From Lindgomyces ingoldianus (taxonomy: Eukaryota; Ascomycota; Dothideomycetes; Pleosporales; Lindgomycetaceae), in contig NW_022985169.1 in NCBI RefSeq assembly GCF_010093535.1, positions 186,001-250,000 on the forward strand: a stretch of DNA of 64,000 nt, written 5' to 3'. Position numbers and translations under genes: made by a program. Shown here piece by piece: positions 20,564 to 31,522 of the stretch. The notes beneath the pieces are model-generated. The model saw nothing but the letters and a program-made list of their open reading frames with translations. It was not told the origin of the DNA and searched no databases. Each line of letters begins with the position of its first letter. The first letter of the stretch is position 1.

Positions 20564-22523
20564 CTATGCCACTAACCCCTCTTCAACCCCTTTAATCGAC
20601 AGCGCCAACATCCTCGAATAATACCTCGCAAGCGCTAAATTCCCGCCCATAAACCACAGTCCCCTATGCCCACTCCTCTGCCAAATCGTTCTAAACTCGC
20701 CCTCCTCATTAAACCCCCAGACATCCCCCACACGATCCGCCACCTCATCTCCCAGAATAACGCGCGCCTGCGACCGCATATTCTGATACCCAGTGGCAAA
20801 CACAATCTCATCCGCCTCCAACGTCTCCCCATCCGCGAATCGCAGACCATGCGGTAACACCTCAGCAATTTCTTGGCCAGATTTGATAGCGATGGCCTTG
20901 GAGGCAATGAGTGCTGAGCACCCGACATCGATGTAGTACCCCCCACCACGCATGAAGTATTTCATCAACAATCCAGAGTCATCCGGTCCATTGTCCAATC
21001 CAAACCCAGCTTTCTTCAACCCCGTGAGAATCGCTTCATCGGCTTTGTTCTGCACTTTCGTAAGCTTGACTTGCTGCGCTTTAAACAGCTCACTAGGCAC
21101 GCCCCAAAGAAACAGATCTGCGTCTTCGACTGGTGGACCGGATTCATCGTACAGTCCCTTCAGTCCAATATCAGTGATTGCCGAGGAGGAAATTACGCAG
21201 GTTGTAGACCGTTGGACCATGGTGACGTGGTATCCCTTTTCGTAGAAATCCTGCGCGATGTCGTGGCCGGAATTGCAGGATCCGACGACGATTGCATTCT
21301 TGCCTTTGGACGCTGGATTCGCGCCAGGGAACTCGGAACTGTGGCAGAGGCGTGTGCCATTAAAGGAGGAGAGGCCGGGGATGGATGGCATGTTAGGTTT
21401 GCCGGAGTGGCCAGTTGCGAGGATTAAGTGTGCGGGGTGGAGAGTGCGGGTTGTGCTTGTGCCGTCTAGTTTCGTCGTTTCGAGGCTTATAGTCCATTGC
21501 TTCTTGCCCTCGTCCCAAGACGAAGATTTTATGGTTGTAGAGGTCCAAACATTAAGTTCGAGCAGTTTAACGTAGGATTCGAAGAACTCCGCGAGTTTGT
21601 CCTTGGGCGTGAAGATAGGCCAGTGAGGCGGAAACGGGACGTATGGCATATGATCGTACCAGACCGGGTCGTGTAGGACTAGCTGGTGATACCGTTTACG
21701 CCAGTTATCGCCGACACGCGCATTGCTGTCTATGATAAGGGAGGGGATGTTGAGCATTTTGAGGCGCGCGGAGACTGTGAGGCCGCCTTGGCCGGCACCT
21801 ATGGTCCGGTTAACTTTTACGCGGATGGTCTAGAAGGAGCAGAGAAAGTTCCCTATTCTAGGGGTGACCAGATATTAACATACCGATAATCAACACTTTA
21901 GGCTCCATATCCTCAAACCTCCCTTCAGCCTCCCTCTTTTCCTTCCAGTTCTTCCTCTCCGGATTCCCGCCATGCTCAACGCCTTTCGATCTCCTACTTC
22001 CCGTCGGCTCTTCAAACCCTTTAAGTTCCTCCAAAGCAGTGAACATTGTGAAAATCTTCCACTCGCCATTCTCCTCGGCCAAATTCACAACTCCCCTCCC
22101 CTTGCCAAGCCCTGTCTCAAAAGTGATAAAGAATTGAATCCCGTTGACATCGCCCCACGCATCGATAGGCCCATAATGCGGGGCCCTAAAATCGCTGGAT
22201 TTATCGATTTGAATCGACTGTAGGGGCGTTTTGCTAGCCTGCAGATATTCCGCAATTTGACTGCGGCCTTTCAGCGTTCGCAGAGACCACGTGAGAGCAA
22301 GGTGGTCACGGTAGTAAGACTTTCCCTCAAGGAATAGAGAGGAGAATTTTGTTGTGTCTTTGATTTGAAGAGCGGTGTTGATGGCGTCGGTGGTGTTCTG
22401 TGCGACCGCATTTGCATCGACGTCGGTAGTTGAAGCGGATGCGGGGAAGTCGCCCAATGGAATGTTGACGGAGCCCGGCTCGACCCGGTCTTTGGAAGGG
22501 AGGGCGCTAGTAGGGGGAGCCAT
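20564..22523 (-). CDS. FAD/NADPH-dependent flavin monooxygenase with NTF2-like N-terminal domain
   Basis: Two exons, 22523-21884 and 21798-20564, joined by an 85-bp GTATGT...CATAG intron, give 624 aa. Residues about 40-165 look like an NTF2/SnoaL-like fold (INTALQIKDTTKFSSLFLEG, then the WKIFTMFTALEELKGF end). The FAD Rossmann motif KVLIIGAGQGG is interrupted exactly by the intron and continues LTVSARLKMLNIPSLIID. The family fingerprint follows: WRKRYHQLVLHDPVWYDHMP, LILATGHSGKPNMPSIPG, the NADPH motif AIVVGSCNSGHDIAQDFYEK, and the C-terminal EIVFATGYQNM. This is the YUC/FMO-like group common in fungi, which oxygenates small organic substrates by N-hydroxylation or Baeyer-Villiger type chemistry. 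NADPH site 2 has GSCNSGHD rather than GxGxSG. It is divergent from the SDR and looks functional. Confidence 0.9.
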
Positions 22524-23185
22524 TTTTGACCTCTTGAAGACCTTAAAGCCGTTGTTGTATAGAAATTAATTGCAGGAACGTAGTGAGATTAAACCAGTCC
22601 TTGTTGCGTTCCTAGTTTCTTTGCTAGACCTCGCCTTTAAAGAAAGTGAAAGGAAGGTACTCGGTCATGCATTACTCCTCTTCCAAGTGAAGGCGCTCGG
22701 AATTCTTGCATTTTCTAGCTCCAACCGTACGACCGACCGCGTGGTTCTGCAGATCTTCGTCAATGTGGAGTTTGCGTGCTCGGCAAACCTTCCCCTTTCC
22801 AAAGCACGTGAGAATGCTCTCGGGGAGAAGACCGTGTCTCCGGAAACCGCATCCGGTCCCCTTGGGATCGATCATCAGCCTTCCCCGCAGCCTCCTCTAT
22901 AGGTTACTTTGGAGGGGAGGGTCGTGGGGATGTTCGAAAAGAGGCGTCGGAGAAAGCCCAAAAGCGATTTGTGGGAGAGTCGGGAAACGAGTGGCTATAT
23001 CATTCCATCCAGCATATTGAAGAAACATATTCCGACATACCTAGAACGACTCCGACGGCAAACTTATACACATTTTCTTTGCAAACTTTGATCCCATATT
23101 GCAAGTTCTAGTTCAGCATCAGCAAGAGTCGCGGATTGCCCTAACGGAGAACATAGCACTCGGGCTATCAGACCTGGCAATAACC
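22524..23185. promoter_or_regulatory. bidirectional intergenic region between flavin monooxygenase and SDR
   Basis: These 662 bp separate the divergent starts at 22523 and 23186, so both promoters must lie here. A frame on plus at 22570-22902 exists but has no motifs. No specific transcription-factor site is proven. Confidence 0.5.
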
Positions 23186-24019
23186 ATGGCGATCTTTCCG
23201 ACCTTCCCAGATCTCAGTGGCAAGGTCGCCTTAATCATGGGCATCGGCCAAACCCAAATTCCCGACTCCAAGATCTGGGGAAATGGAGCTGCCATTGCCC
23301 GGGCATTATGTGCAAATGGGGTCCTCGTATTCGGATGCGATATCAGCCTTTCTGCTGCGGAATTCACAGCTTCCCGCCTGCATGCTGAAGGAGGAACCTG
23401 TGATGTTATGACCGCGAATGTAACCTCCATCTCAGATGTCCAGAAGGTGGTTGACGCAGTCATGGCAAAATATGGCCGAATAGACATCCTGATCAACAAC
23501 GTGGGAATGACGGCGCCGGGGAGCCCATCGACAATGAAAGAGGAAGTCTGGGACGCGCAGATCGACCTGAACCTGAAAAGTGTGTATCTTGGGTGCCATA
23601 TTGTTCTCCCCATCATGGAGAAGCAAGGCTCCGGCGTCGTTATCAACAACGCATCGATAGCCGGAGTCTCGTACATTGGAAAACATCAAATCGCGTACGC
23701 ATCTGCTAAGGCTGCGATAATACACTTTACGAGAGTGACAGCAGTCATGTACGCGCCGAAGGGGATTAGGATGAATTGTGTAGTTCCAGGGCTAATGTAC
23801 ACGCCACTCGTCGAGAACCTAGGGAAGAGCAATAGGGAAGAGGATAGGGAAGTGTTCAGGAAGATTACCCAGCATAACGTGCCGTTAGGCAGGATGGGGG
23901 AGGCGGAGGATGTTGCCAATACAGCGCTGTTCTTGGCTAGTCAAGCTGCGAAGTATATCACTGGCCAGCCACTGATTGTGGATGGTGGAATTACGAGCCA
24001 GACGGGGACGGGGATGTAG
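23186..24019 (+). CDS. short-chain dehydrogenase/reductase, 277 aa
   Basis: NAD(P)-dependent oxidoreductase. The start is ATG 23186-23188 (MAIFPTFPDLSGKVALIMGI); an upstream extension of the frame has no ATG. The cofactor loop is stretched: GIGQTQIPDSKIWGNGAAIA carries about seven residues inserted in the usual TGxxxGIG motif. Other hallmarks are intact: VFGCDISLSAAE for the acidic cofactor contact, DILINNVG for the NNAG motif, the catalytic Ser in INNASIAGVS, the active-site YASAK (Tyr and Lys present), CVVPGLMYTP and the C-terminal ITGQPLIVDGG. It is intronless and divergent from the flavin monooxygenase, so a shared pathway is plausible. The substrate is unknown. Confidence 0.9.
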   Translation: MAIFPTFPDLSGKVALIMGIGQTQIPDSKIWGNGAAIARALCANGVLVFGCDISLSAAEFTASRLHAEGGTCDVMTANVTSISDVQKVVDAVMAKYGRIDILINNVGMTAPGSPSTMKEEVWDAQIDLNLKSVYLGCHIVLPIMEKQGSGVVINNASIAGVSYIGKHQIAYASAKAAIIHFTRVTAVMYAPKGIRMNCVVPGLMYTPLVENLGKSNREEDREVFRKITQHNVPLGRMGEAEDVANTALFLASQAAKYITGQPLIVDGGITSQTGTGM

Positions 24020-24237
24020 AAAGAAGGAAGGGTAGCACTGGGCAAGTGAAAATTTGGAATACGGTCCTATTAATCAACCTAGTCTTGCAATTGGATTGTA
24101 TTGCCTAGTAACGTCAATCCTCTCGTCGCGAAACGCACGGTATAGCGAAACGGATTTGCTTTTAAGATATCTTAAGGCCTTTCCCCGCGAAGATATAGAG
24201 CTATGATTAATATTCAATATTCTGTGGCTACTAAACT
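24020..24237. other. spacer between convergent coding ends
   Basis: Short non-coding spacer after the SDR stop. Confidence 0.5.
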
Positions 24238-24540
24238 CTAGTAAACTAGTCCCTGACGAAGAAATTCATCGTTTGTCATACTATCTATCAATTTGTTGAC
24301 ACCGTTAATCGCCTCATCAACAATCCACTCCAGTCCGGTCGCAGCTAAAAAAGTGTTCTAAGATTTCGGGGCTTGGGAAGGGGTTTTAATCAAGAAATAA
24401 TAAATCTCTTACCTCGCAAGCCGCGCTGATCTGATAGACAGTCATGTCGAGAATTTCTCCGTCCAGAGCTAGACCCTGGAGATTTTGGCGTTTCTTTGTT
24501 TGCACTAGCGCGTATGGAATCTACTTACAAAGCTCAGTAT
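24238..24540 (-). pseudogene. 3' end of an unrecognised gene truncated by transposon sequence
   Basis: Two exon-like blocks are joined in phase by a GTAAGAG...ATCTTAG intron (about 24356-24413). The first reads LQGLALDGEILDMTVYQISA then ACE, and the second NTFLAATGLEWIVDEAINGV to NDEFLRQGLVY and TAG at 24238-24240. Upstream the frame fades into the repeat at 24641. The peptide is clearly protein-like, but I do not recognise the family. The 5' part is missing, probably replaced by the transposon nest. Confidence 0.4.
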
Positions 24541-24640
24541 CACTGGGCATTATCCCTATTAAGCAATCCCTTTTATGATAGCTGTGGCGCATGAAGTTCC
24601 TTTTTTATTTTTTAGGATGTTAAATCACCTGCTAGATATA

Positions 24641-24733
24641 AGGACGGGGCTCTGTACCACTCCGCCATTACAACCAAAAAGGTGCGAATAATCAACGAAC
24701 AGTTGATTCTGCGTACAGAACAGTATATATACC
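24641..24733 (+). repeat. pogo/Fot-type element end, copy 1
   Basis: The sequence from AGGAC through CCACTCCGCCATTACAA and AAAAAGGTGCGAATAATCAA to GTATATATACC recurs in the same orientation at 40627-40717 with roughly one difference per six bases. Both copies contain the small inverted repeat AATCAAC(5)GTTGATT. Copy 1 is followed 154 bp later by a matching transposase relic, so it is interpreted as the 5' end of that transposon. Confidence 0.75.
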
Positions 24734-24886
24734 TGTCGCGCATAAGGGCCATCTCGACCTTACACTATGTTCCATTGTTGCAACGTTTTCTTTGCCGTCT
24801 AGCACTGCCCCTTGCTGTGTGGGTGGTCTAGTCAGCGCTCATTCTCTCCCATCCCATCATCTATTATTAACCTATAGTGAATTGAC

Positions 24887-25792
24887 ATGGGTAAGGTAAG
24901 CTAAGAACTGGCACTAGGAGTTCCTGATAGTGTTCCCACATCGTGTCGAGCCCTAGCAGACCACAGTGGCGTCCCTCACCCTACCCTCTATCATCGTGTG
25001 AAGGGTCGACGCTCGATGGAAGAAAAGGCTCAAGACCAACAATATCTCACCCCATCGGAGGAAGGAGCCCTTGTTAAGTTTCTCTTACAGACGTCTAACC
25101 TCGGACAACCCGCGCAAGTAAAGTATATTCCCTCACTAGCCTTCTGTGTTACCCGCCAGCGACCATAAACAGACCGCCTAATCCTCCACATAAAAACTGG
25201 CCGAAGGCTTTCGAACAGCGTCACCCAGATACTCAAACGAGACGAGTAGAGGCACTAGAGTGGAACCTCCACAAAAAGAACACCTATAGGAAGATAACAC
25301 ACTAGTTTAAGGTTATTAAAATAGTATTACATAATCCATCTATTCTTCAGGAGAATGTCTATAATATAGACAAACTAGAGTCATGCTATCAATGCCAGGC
25401 GCAGTCAAAGTCTTAATGGGTAAGAAAGACTTACAAGACTATAGAGGCGCTTAGATTAAGCGTACAAGTGTGACTGCGGTCAAGTGTATCAGCGCTGGTG
25501 GTAGGTATCTAAACCCTATAATCATTTAACCCGGCACCACCCATCAAAGTAACTGGACAACGTTCCCTTACCCTGGATGGCAGTATGCGTGTACCAAGTC
25601 TGGATATACTAACTCTTATATCAGCCTTAAGTGGCTTAAGCATATGTTTGACCCTAAAACTAAGGAAAAAGCTAACCAGAAACCCCAGGTGCTAGTCTGT
25701 GATAGCTTCAAGACGCACGAGACCCTTAAAATTCTAGAGTTCTGTTTTGCAAATAATATTATCCTATGCCGACTTCCTTCCCACACATATAT
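24887..25792 (+). pseudogene. pogo/Fot1-like (DDE) transposase, mutated and truncated
   Basis: The relic begins at ATG 24887. The helix-turn-helix region is legible as ALADHSGVPHPTLYHRVKGR, followed by EGALVKFLLQTSNLGQPAQV. The DDE domain reads NVYNID (first Asp of the YNMDE motif), MLSMPGAVKVLMGKKDLQDY, TSVTAVKCISAGGRYLNPII, SNWTTFPYPGWQYACTKSGY, SYISLKWLKHMFDPKTKEKA and VLVCDSFKTHE (second Asp), then ILEFCFANNIILCRLPSHT. Stops occur at RGA-stop-IKRTS and II-stop-PGTTH, with frameshifts in the first third. The coding similarity ends abruptly at about 25792, before the third acidic residue and the 3' end. Confidence 0.82.
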
Positions 25793-26059
25793 CGGTTTCT
25801 GTCGCATTCCTAGCACAGAAACCTTCCTTCCTTGTGACCCAACAGCCCCACTGCTGTTACTATAGCTCCTACTACCTTCACTATAGCCCCTTAGCCATTG
25901 CCATGGCGCTCAATTCCCCTGCCATCATAGATGTAAATAAATACTCTGCAACAGAGCACTCAGACTTAACACAATACATTTCACTTCATCAGCTTCAACA
26001 TAGCTGCCTGCTTACACCACCTCTCCACTTGCAATAGTTTCCGGTTCCTGCACTTCGGT
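25793..26059. other. non-transposase segment between pogo relic and the 10.3-kb element
   Basis: Starts with a perfect 9-bp inverted repeat, GGTTTCTGT at 25794-25802 and ACAGAAACC at 25815-25823, right where transposase similarity stops. The rest is CT-rich with a short frame (MALNSPAIIDVNKY) of unknown meaning. Confidence 0.5.
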
Positions 26060-26065
26060 TATTCT

Positions 26066-26087
26066 TATCTCAGCTAGCTCAGCCGGC
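26066..26087 (+). repeat. left terminal inverted repeat of the 10.3-kb element
   Basis: 22 bp, internally near-palindromic (CAGCTAGCTCAG core), exact inverse complement of 36374-36395, preceded by GTTATT. Confidence 0.88.
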
Positions 26088-28310
26088 TGATGAGAGAACC
26101 GACAACGCACATACCACCATGCATACTGCTACTCCTAACAGAGTATAACCTAGAGTTAGTAGTTTTAAACCCCTACAACTAACATTTTCTTTTATTAGCT
26201 GTCTAAAAAACTTTAGTAATTTTTTATGTACATAACTAATTTTAACTACTTAAGAATAAAGACGCAATTTTAAATAGTATAATAAGTATATTATACATAG
26301 ACTTTAAAAGTTAATACAACGCGTAAAACTTTAGTAAAAACATTATAAGCATATTTTAAATAAGATCTAATAATGTCTAGAGTAATTTAAATCTATTTGC
26401 ATGTGTAACATAACCTTTTTTACAACTAATTTCATGCGTTACTTTAAACCCCCCCCCTCTTATTATCTACACTTATGTATTATAAGGCACTTATATTTTA
26501 GGCACTATTTATTTTTGCTATTATAAACTACTTCTAGCTTCTAGATTTACTAATTTTGTCCTATGCGTATAGTTCTATTATAGTAGGTAAAATAGTACTA
26601 ACACTTATATAGTAAGTAGTTTAGACACTAAATATTATAAGTATCTTTTTACATATTATCTATATGTTTGTTTACGCACTTTTTAATGTGTACTACTAAT
26701 TATTTGCTGTAGTAGCTACTATGCAGACTAAAAGGCTAGATTAGCGCGCAGGGAATTAGAGTTTAAGTAGAAGGCTAGCACAAGTACAGCTTGCGCTAAG
26801 TCTTCTAGCTATCTACTTAGAAAAGACTACTTATTTAGTGCTAAATAAAGACTATGCAGCGCTAAATTAAGTATATAGACTAGCTAGTATAATGCTTTTT
26901 TATATTAAAGCTTATTATACTTTAAGTGCTAATGCTTTACAGGATTTAGTATATAAGTGTTTTATAAAGTGTAATGTCTAGTATTAAACACTATTACTTA
27001 CTTAGGCTATATAGAAGTTGTTAGGCAGTAAGAAGCTACATAAGTAGTAGGTGCGCACTATCTGTTAGCTTATGTATAGCCTTAAGGATACAATCCTTAT
27101 AGCCTACACTAGCTTTAGAAAGAGCATTGTTTTATATATATATTTTATGTTTATAAGTAATATTACACTCTAGATTATACTACTATTAAAGCTAAAAAAT
27201 AAGTAGTTTAAAGTAATTTACTAGTATTTTAAAGTGTGTCTATGTCTAGTTACTAAATAAATAAAAAATGCTAACTTAAAAATATTCTAAAAGATCTAGT
27301 AGCTTCTATACACTTATATTTTACTAGGTCTAAAGTAAGCTACATTACTAGTGTTCTAATAGCTATTTACTAACACTATATTCTATGCTTAGGTTAAGTT
27401 AGTAGCATTAGACAAGTGCTATGTTATATAATAGTAGAAAGATTTTTAGAAAAAGTATTTATAGTTTTATAAGCTCTAGTAGTGTTTATCTTCTAATGTA
27501 ATGTTCTTTACTTATACTGCTATGTTTAATAAGTAAATAGAAAAAGCAGTACACTGTTTTAGTAGCTTTAGGCTAGAGGGTCTAGAGATAGGTAATAATC
27601 TAATAGGCAGCCTAGAGGTAATTAGAACGTGCGTAGATTACTTTAAGATTATATACACTATTATTTTAATTAATAATTATAGTAAGAGCACATATACTTA
27701 GCTTTTATGTATTATTAATTATAAGTTTAGTACTACTAGTTTTTCTAGTAACTTAAAGCTTATCTTAAAAACATATGTGTTTATTAATAGTTACACTTAT
27801 ATTACTAACTTTATAAGGCTCCTTTAATTTTGTTTTATGTTAGATAGACACTACTTTATAGCAGATGCTAAGAAGGTAGTCTAGGCGTATACTAGTTAGG
27901 TTGCAGATGTAGACTAGTAGAAGATATATTAAAATTTTAAAGGCGCTAATGCCTTTATCTAGATTATTATCTGTACAACTATGCTTAAAATAAGTATAGA
28001 TATCTCTAGAATTAAGTAGGTATACTAATAAAATATTTTAATTACTTAGAATATAAGTAATCTAATGCAGCAGTTTAGTTATAGCGTGCATAGTTATAGT
28101 AAAACTATAGTTACTATATTATTTATTCCTTTTTATATGTTTAACTGTCTTAGCACTAATCTAGATGCAAGTAATAGACAGGCTAGCAGCTAAGTAAAGT
28201 AAAAAATAAAAAAAAAGTAACTTATAAAAGTAAAAAATTATTATAAGATAAAGCTTTTTATATTAAGGCAGATAATAACTATAATGTTGCTAAATTAGGC
28301 ATCTGCTAGT

Positions 28311-30010
28311 AGTAGTTAGACGCCTGTTACTCCTGCTGTAACACCTCTGCCTAGGTCTACACCCTTACATAATAAACCTAAATTAGAGGCTATAGAAGAG
28401 AGAGTTAAAAGCACTTTAGCTAATTTATAAAATTATATAGTTACATTTTAGTATAATAGACATAAAAGTAGACCCTTTAATTAAATAAATAAATAGCTAA
28501 ACTAACAGGCTAGCATTAAGCTTAAGTAGTAAAACTTAATTAACTCTAAGTGTTATTATAAGCACTTACTTTAGTATTTTTAAAATAACTTATTTATATA
28601 ATTAACATAGCAACTTTTTCTAAAAAAGGTTGCCTATTGCATAGGTTATAATCTAGCACTTATGCTATATTAAAGCGCCTTGCCTCTGCCTGCTAAAAAG
28701 ACTGCGCTAATACTAAAAAGCAAAGCTAGCCTTATGTTACAGCATATCTAAAAGATATGTTAGGCATCTGCTTTTTAGTACTTTTTAAAAGTCTATAGTG
28801 TGTTTAAGAATAATATTTTAGTTTTACTTTTATTTTTAGTATTTCTTTTATACCTAAACTAATAAAAGCTAGTAAGGCTTATTACTAGATAAAAAAATAT
28901 TAAAAGTAATAAAGTTATAGTGCTTATTAAGTCTAGTAGGTATAGCACTAGTAGTGTACAGAATTGTCTGCTATTAGACTAGGAGTTTATAGAGTTGCAT
29001 TTAGCATTTATTAAAAGTAAGTTTAAGCATATTATGCTTACAGTATAAAGTAAGTTTTGCAAAAACAACACGCTCTTTAGAACAGGCAACATCTCTAGGT
29101 TGCTAGGTATACACAATGCTACTAAGGCCTTATTAAGTAGTTATATACAAGATAATAGTCTAGCTATATAAGCTACATAATATAAATATTACTAGTAATA
29201 AAACTAGTTAAAGTAATATAGTCTGCCCTTTAAACTAGTTATAATTAATGTGTTGTTTAAGTTTATAGTGTTAACTATAGTACTAGAGTTACTATTTAAT
29301 AATAACTTTTTTTTATAAAATAATTTTTTACTTAGTAATATTTCTAGTTATTAAGGCAGTTTTTTTATAGTTATAGCACACTTTTTTAGTCTAAATAGTT
29401 TGTTTGCAGCAGCCTTTGCTGCGTTTAGCGTACTATACTTACTAGGTGTGGAGTTGTATATGTTGCTAAGGGACAGGCAACGCGCAGCTATAATTATAGG
29501 GAGCCCTATGCTAGCCTAGGTCCTACACACACTAACTAGTAGTAGTTACTACCTATTACTGCCTAGAATAGTCTTATTGCCTTCTATTACATTAAATAAA
29601 ATTACTGTTAGCCTATGCGCTTTTAAGCTAGATTATAAAGGTAAACAGGCTATGCGCTAGTCCTTTATGCTATATACACTAAGATAGTTAAGAACTTCTT
29701 ATACTCTAATTACTGCAGTTTGTTAAAGCTTATTACATAATATAAATGTGTTACATACTAATTTAGTAGCTAGTATAGTGTCTTTAAGCAGATTAACACA
29801 TAAGTGTTAAAAGTGCCTATTAGATAATAAAGCAGCTAATATAAGTAGTGTGTGTATTTATTATAATGCAGACAAGCTGCAGTTAGATAGTTAGAAGTGT
29901 TATTAAAACATATTATTAACTCTAACTACATAGAGCTTAAGGATATATTAATAAAGGTGTAAGTAGTCTTTTTTAAAATACTAAACTAACTATGCTTATT
30001 CTTACTATAG
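28311..30010 (+). pseudogene. mutated unrecognised coding region in left half of the element
   Basis: One reading frame keeps sense for long runs between TAG/TAA codons. It includes TPVTPAVTPLPRSTPLHNKP near 28320-28380, a helical KLEAIEERVKSTLANL, SLFAAAFAAFSVLYLLGVEL with LYMLLRDRQRAAIIIGSP near 29400-29510, and SSSYYLLLPRIVLLPSITLN near 29540-29590. Most stops sit where CAG, CAA or TGG would be expected after C-to-T or G-to-A change. The region may be longer on both sides (26740-30100). I recognise no family, so it could be an accessory protein of the element. Confidence 0.5.
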
Positions 30011-31414
30011 TTTAGGTATAAAGTGTTAGTAATAGCTTTACTTATTTAAACTAGTTTTCTAAAGCGCTGTACACTAAAGTAGACAGAGCAGTGCTTATAA
30101 GCAATTATTATTATTATTTTTATAGCTGCCTTAGCGCATCCTCTTGTTTTGTATAAGGGGGTTCCCTAAAGAGGTTGCCTATAGTGTAGGGTGTGTGTGT
30201 TTAGAGTGTTAGGTTTTATGCACAGTGCAGCTAAAAAAAAAGATGTAATAAATAAGCTTTATTCTTAACTTTAAAAAAAACACTTTATTAACTAAACATC
30301 TTTTTATAAATAAAAAGCACATTATAAAAAACCTATAGAATAAAGAAAGGCTACTAGGCCTACATTTTTGTATTATTATGCTAGGTAAGTGTGTTGTAGA
30401 GTAGGTTAAGCCTAGAGATAAACTTAGTAGTAGATCTAAAGCTAGCTATAGTTCTAAGTAAAGATAGTAAGTATAAAAAGAAAGTTTAGTAAAAAGTCTT
30501 AGTAAAATAAATATTAAATTTAAAAGTAGCTAAAAAAATTTAATAAAGAAACTTAGCGTAGTTATAAGTATATATTATATGTTTATATATCTTTAGCGCA
30601 TTATGTAGAAGCCTAGGTAGGGCAACTTATAGGCAATTATTATTATTATCTTTAAAGGAGAGTATATAAGTAGCTGCAGCAGGTGTTGTTAATAATAAGG
30701 TTAAAATAAAGTATACTAAGCATAGATATAATTTTTTAATTAAGTAGTTCTTTTAAAAATATGTGCTATATCTACACACTAGACCTATTAGCGCTTAGCT
30801 GCTTATATAAACACACTATAAACACTTTTCTATATAATAAACACACTTATATTAAATTGTTTTTATATTAAATCTGCCTTATTTAGCTAACTAAGTAAAA
30901 GAATTAAATAATATAAACTATATATGCTTTTTAGCTAGACAGTAATAGCTATCTAAACTAATAAGCACCTTTTAGGCTATTTTATGCAAGCGTAGGACTT
31001 TTTAGACTCTAAAGAGCTAGTTAACTAAAAAAGATAGTTCTATATAATATAGCCTTTAGCATATAATGCTTTACTGTCTGCTTAGAATCTTTCTAGGACT
31101 ATAAGAATGCCCCTACTATAGTGCTCTACTAAGAAATGTTTACATTGTACAACTAAGGAGACTTGTTAATAGACACTACTTAGCTGTAGAAAAGCCTAAA
31201 CCTAGCCCTTAGCCTTGCAACCTTAGGCACTATTAAGAATAATCTAAATAAAAACTAAATAAACTAAGCTAGATAGTAGTTTTATAGTAAAATTATCTAA
31301 ATTATTTTTTTCTTAGTGCCTACTAATAAACTAGGTTTAGAAGAGACTTAGCTAAATAATTAGTAAACTAATTATTATAATTAGATAAACTAATTATTAT
31401 AAATGTCTTAAATG

Positions 31415-31522
31415 CCCTCTAATTACCCTCTAATTACCCTCTAATTGCCTTCTAATTGCCCTCTAATTACTCTTTAATAGCCCTTTAATTACCCTCTAAT
31501 TGCCCTCTAATTGCCCACTAAT
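31415..31522. repeat. 11-bp tandem repeat, about 9.8 copies
   Basis: Units of CCCTCTAATTA/G follow one another without gaps inside the AT-rich element, close to its middle and between the convergent coding regions. A second short run, TAGGTC repeated about three times, lies at about 31690-31710. Confidence 0.85.
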
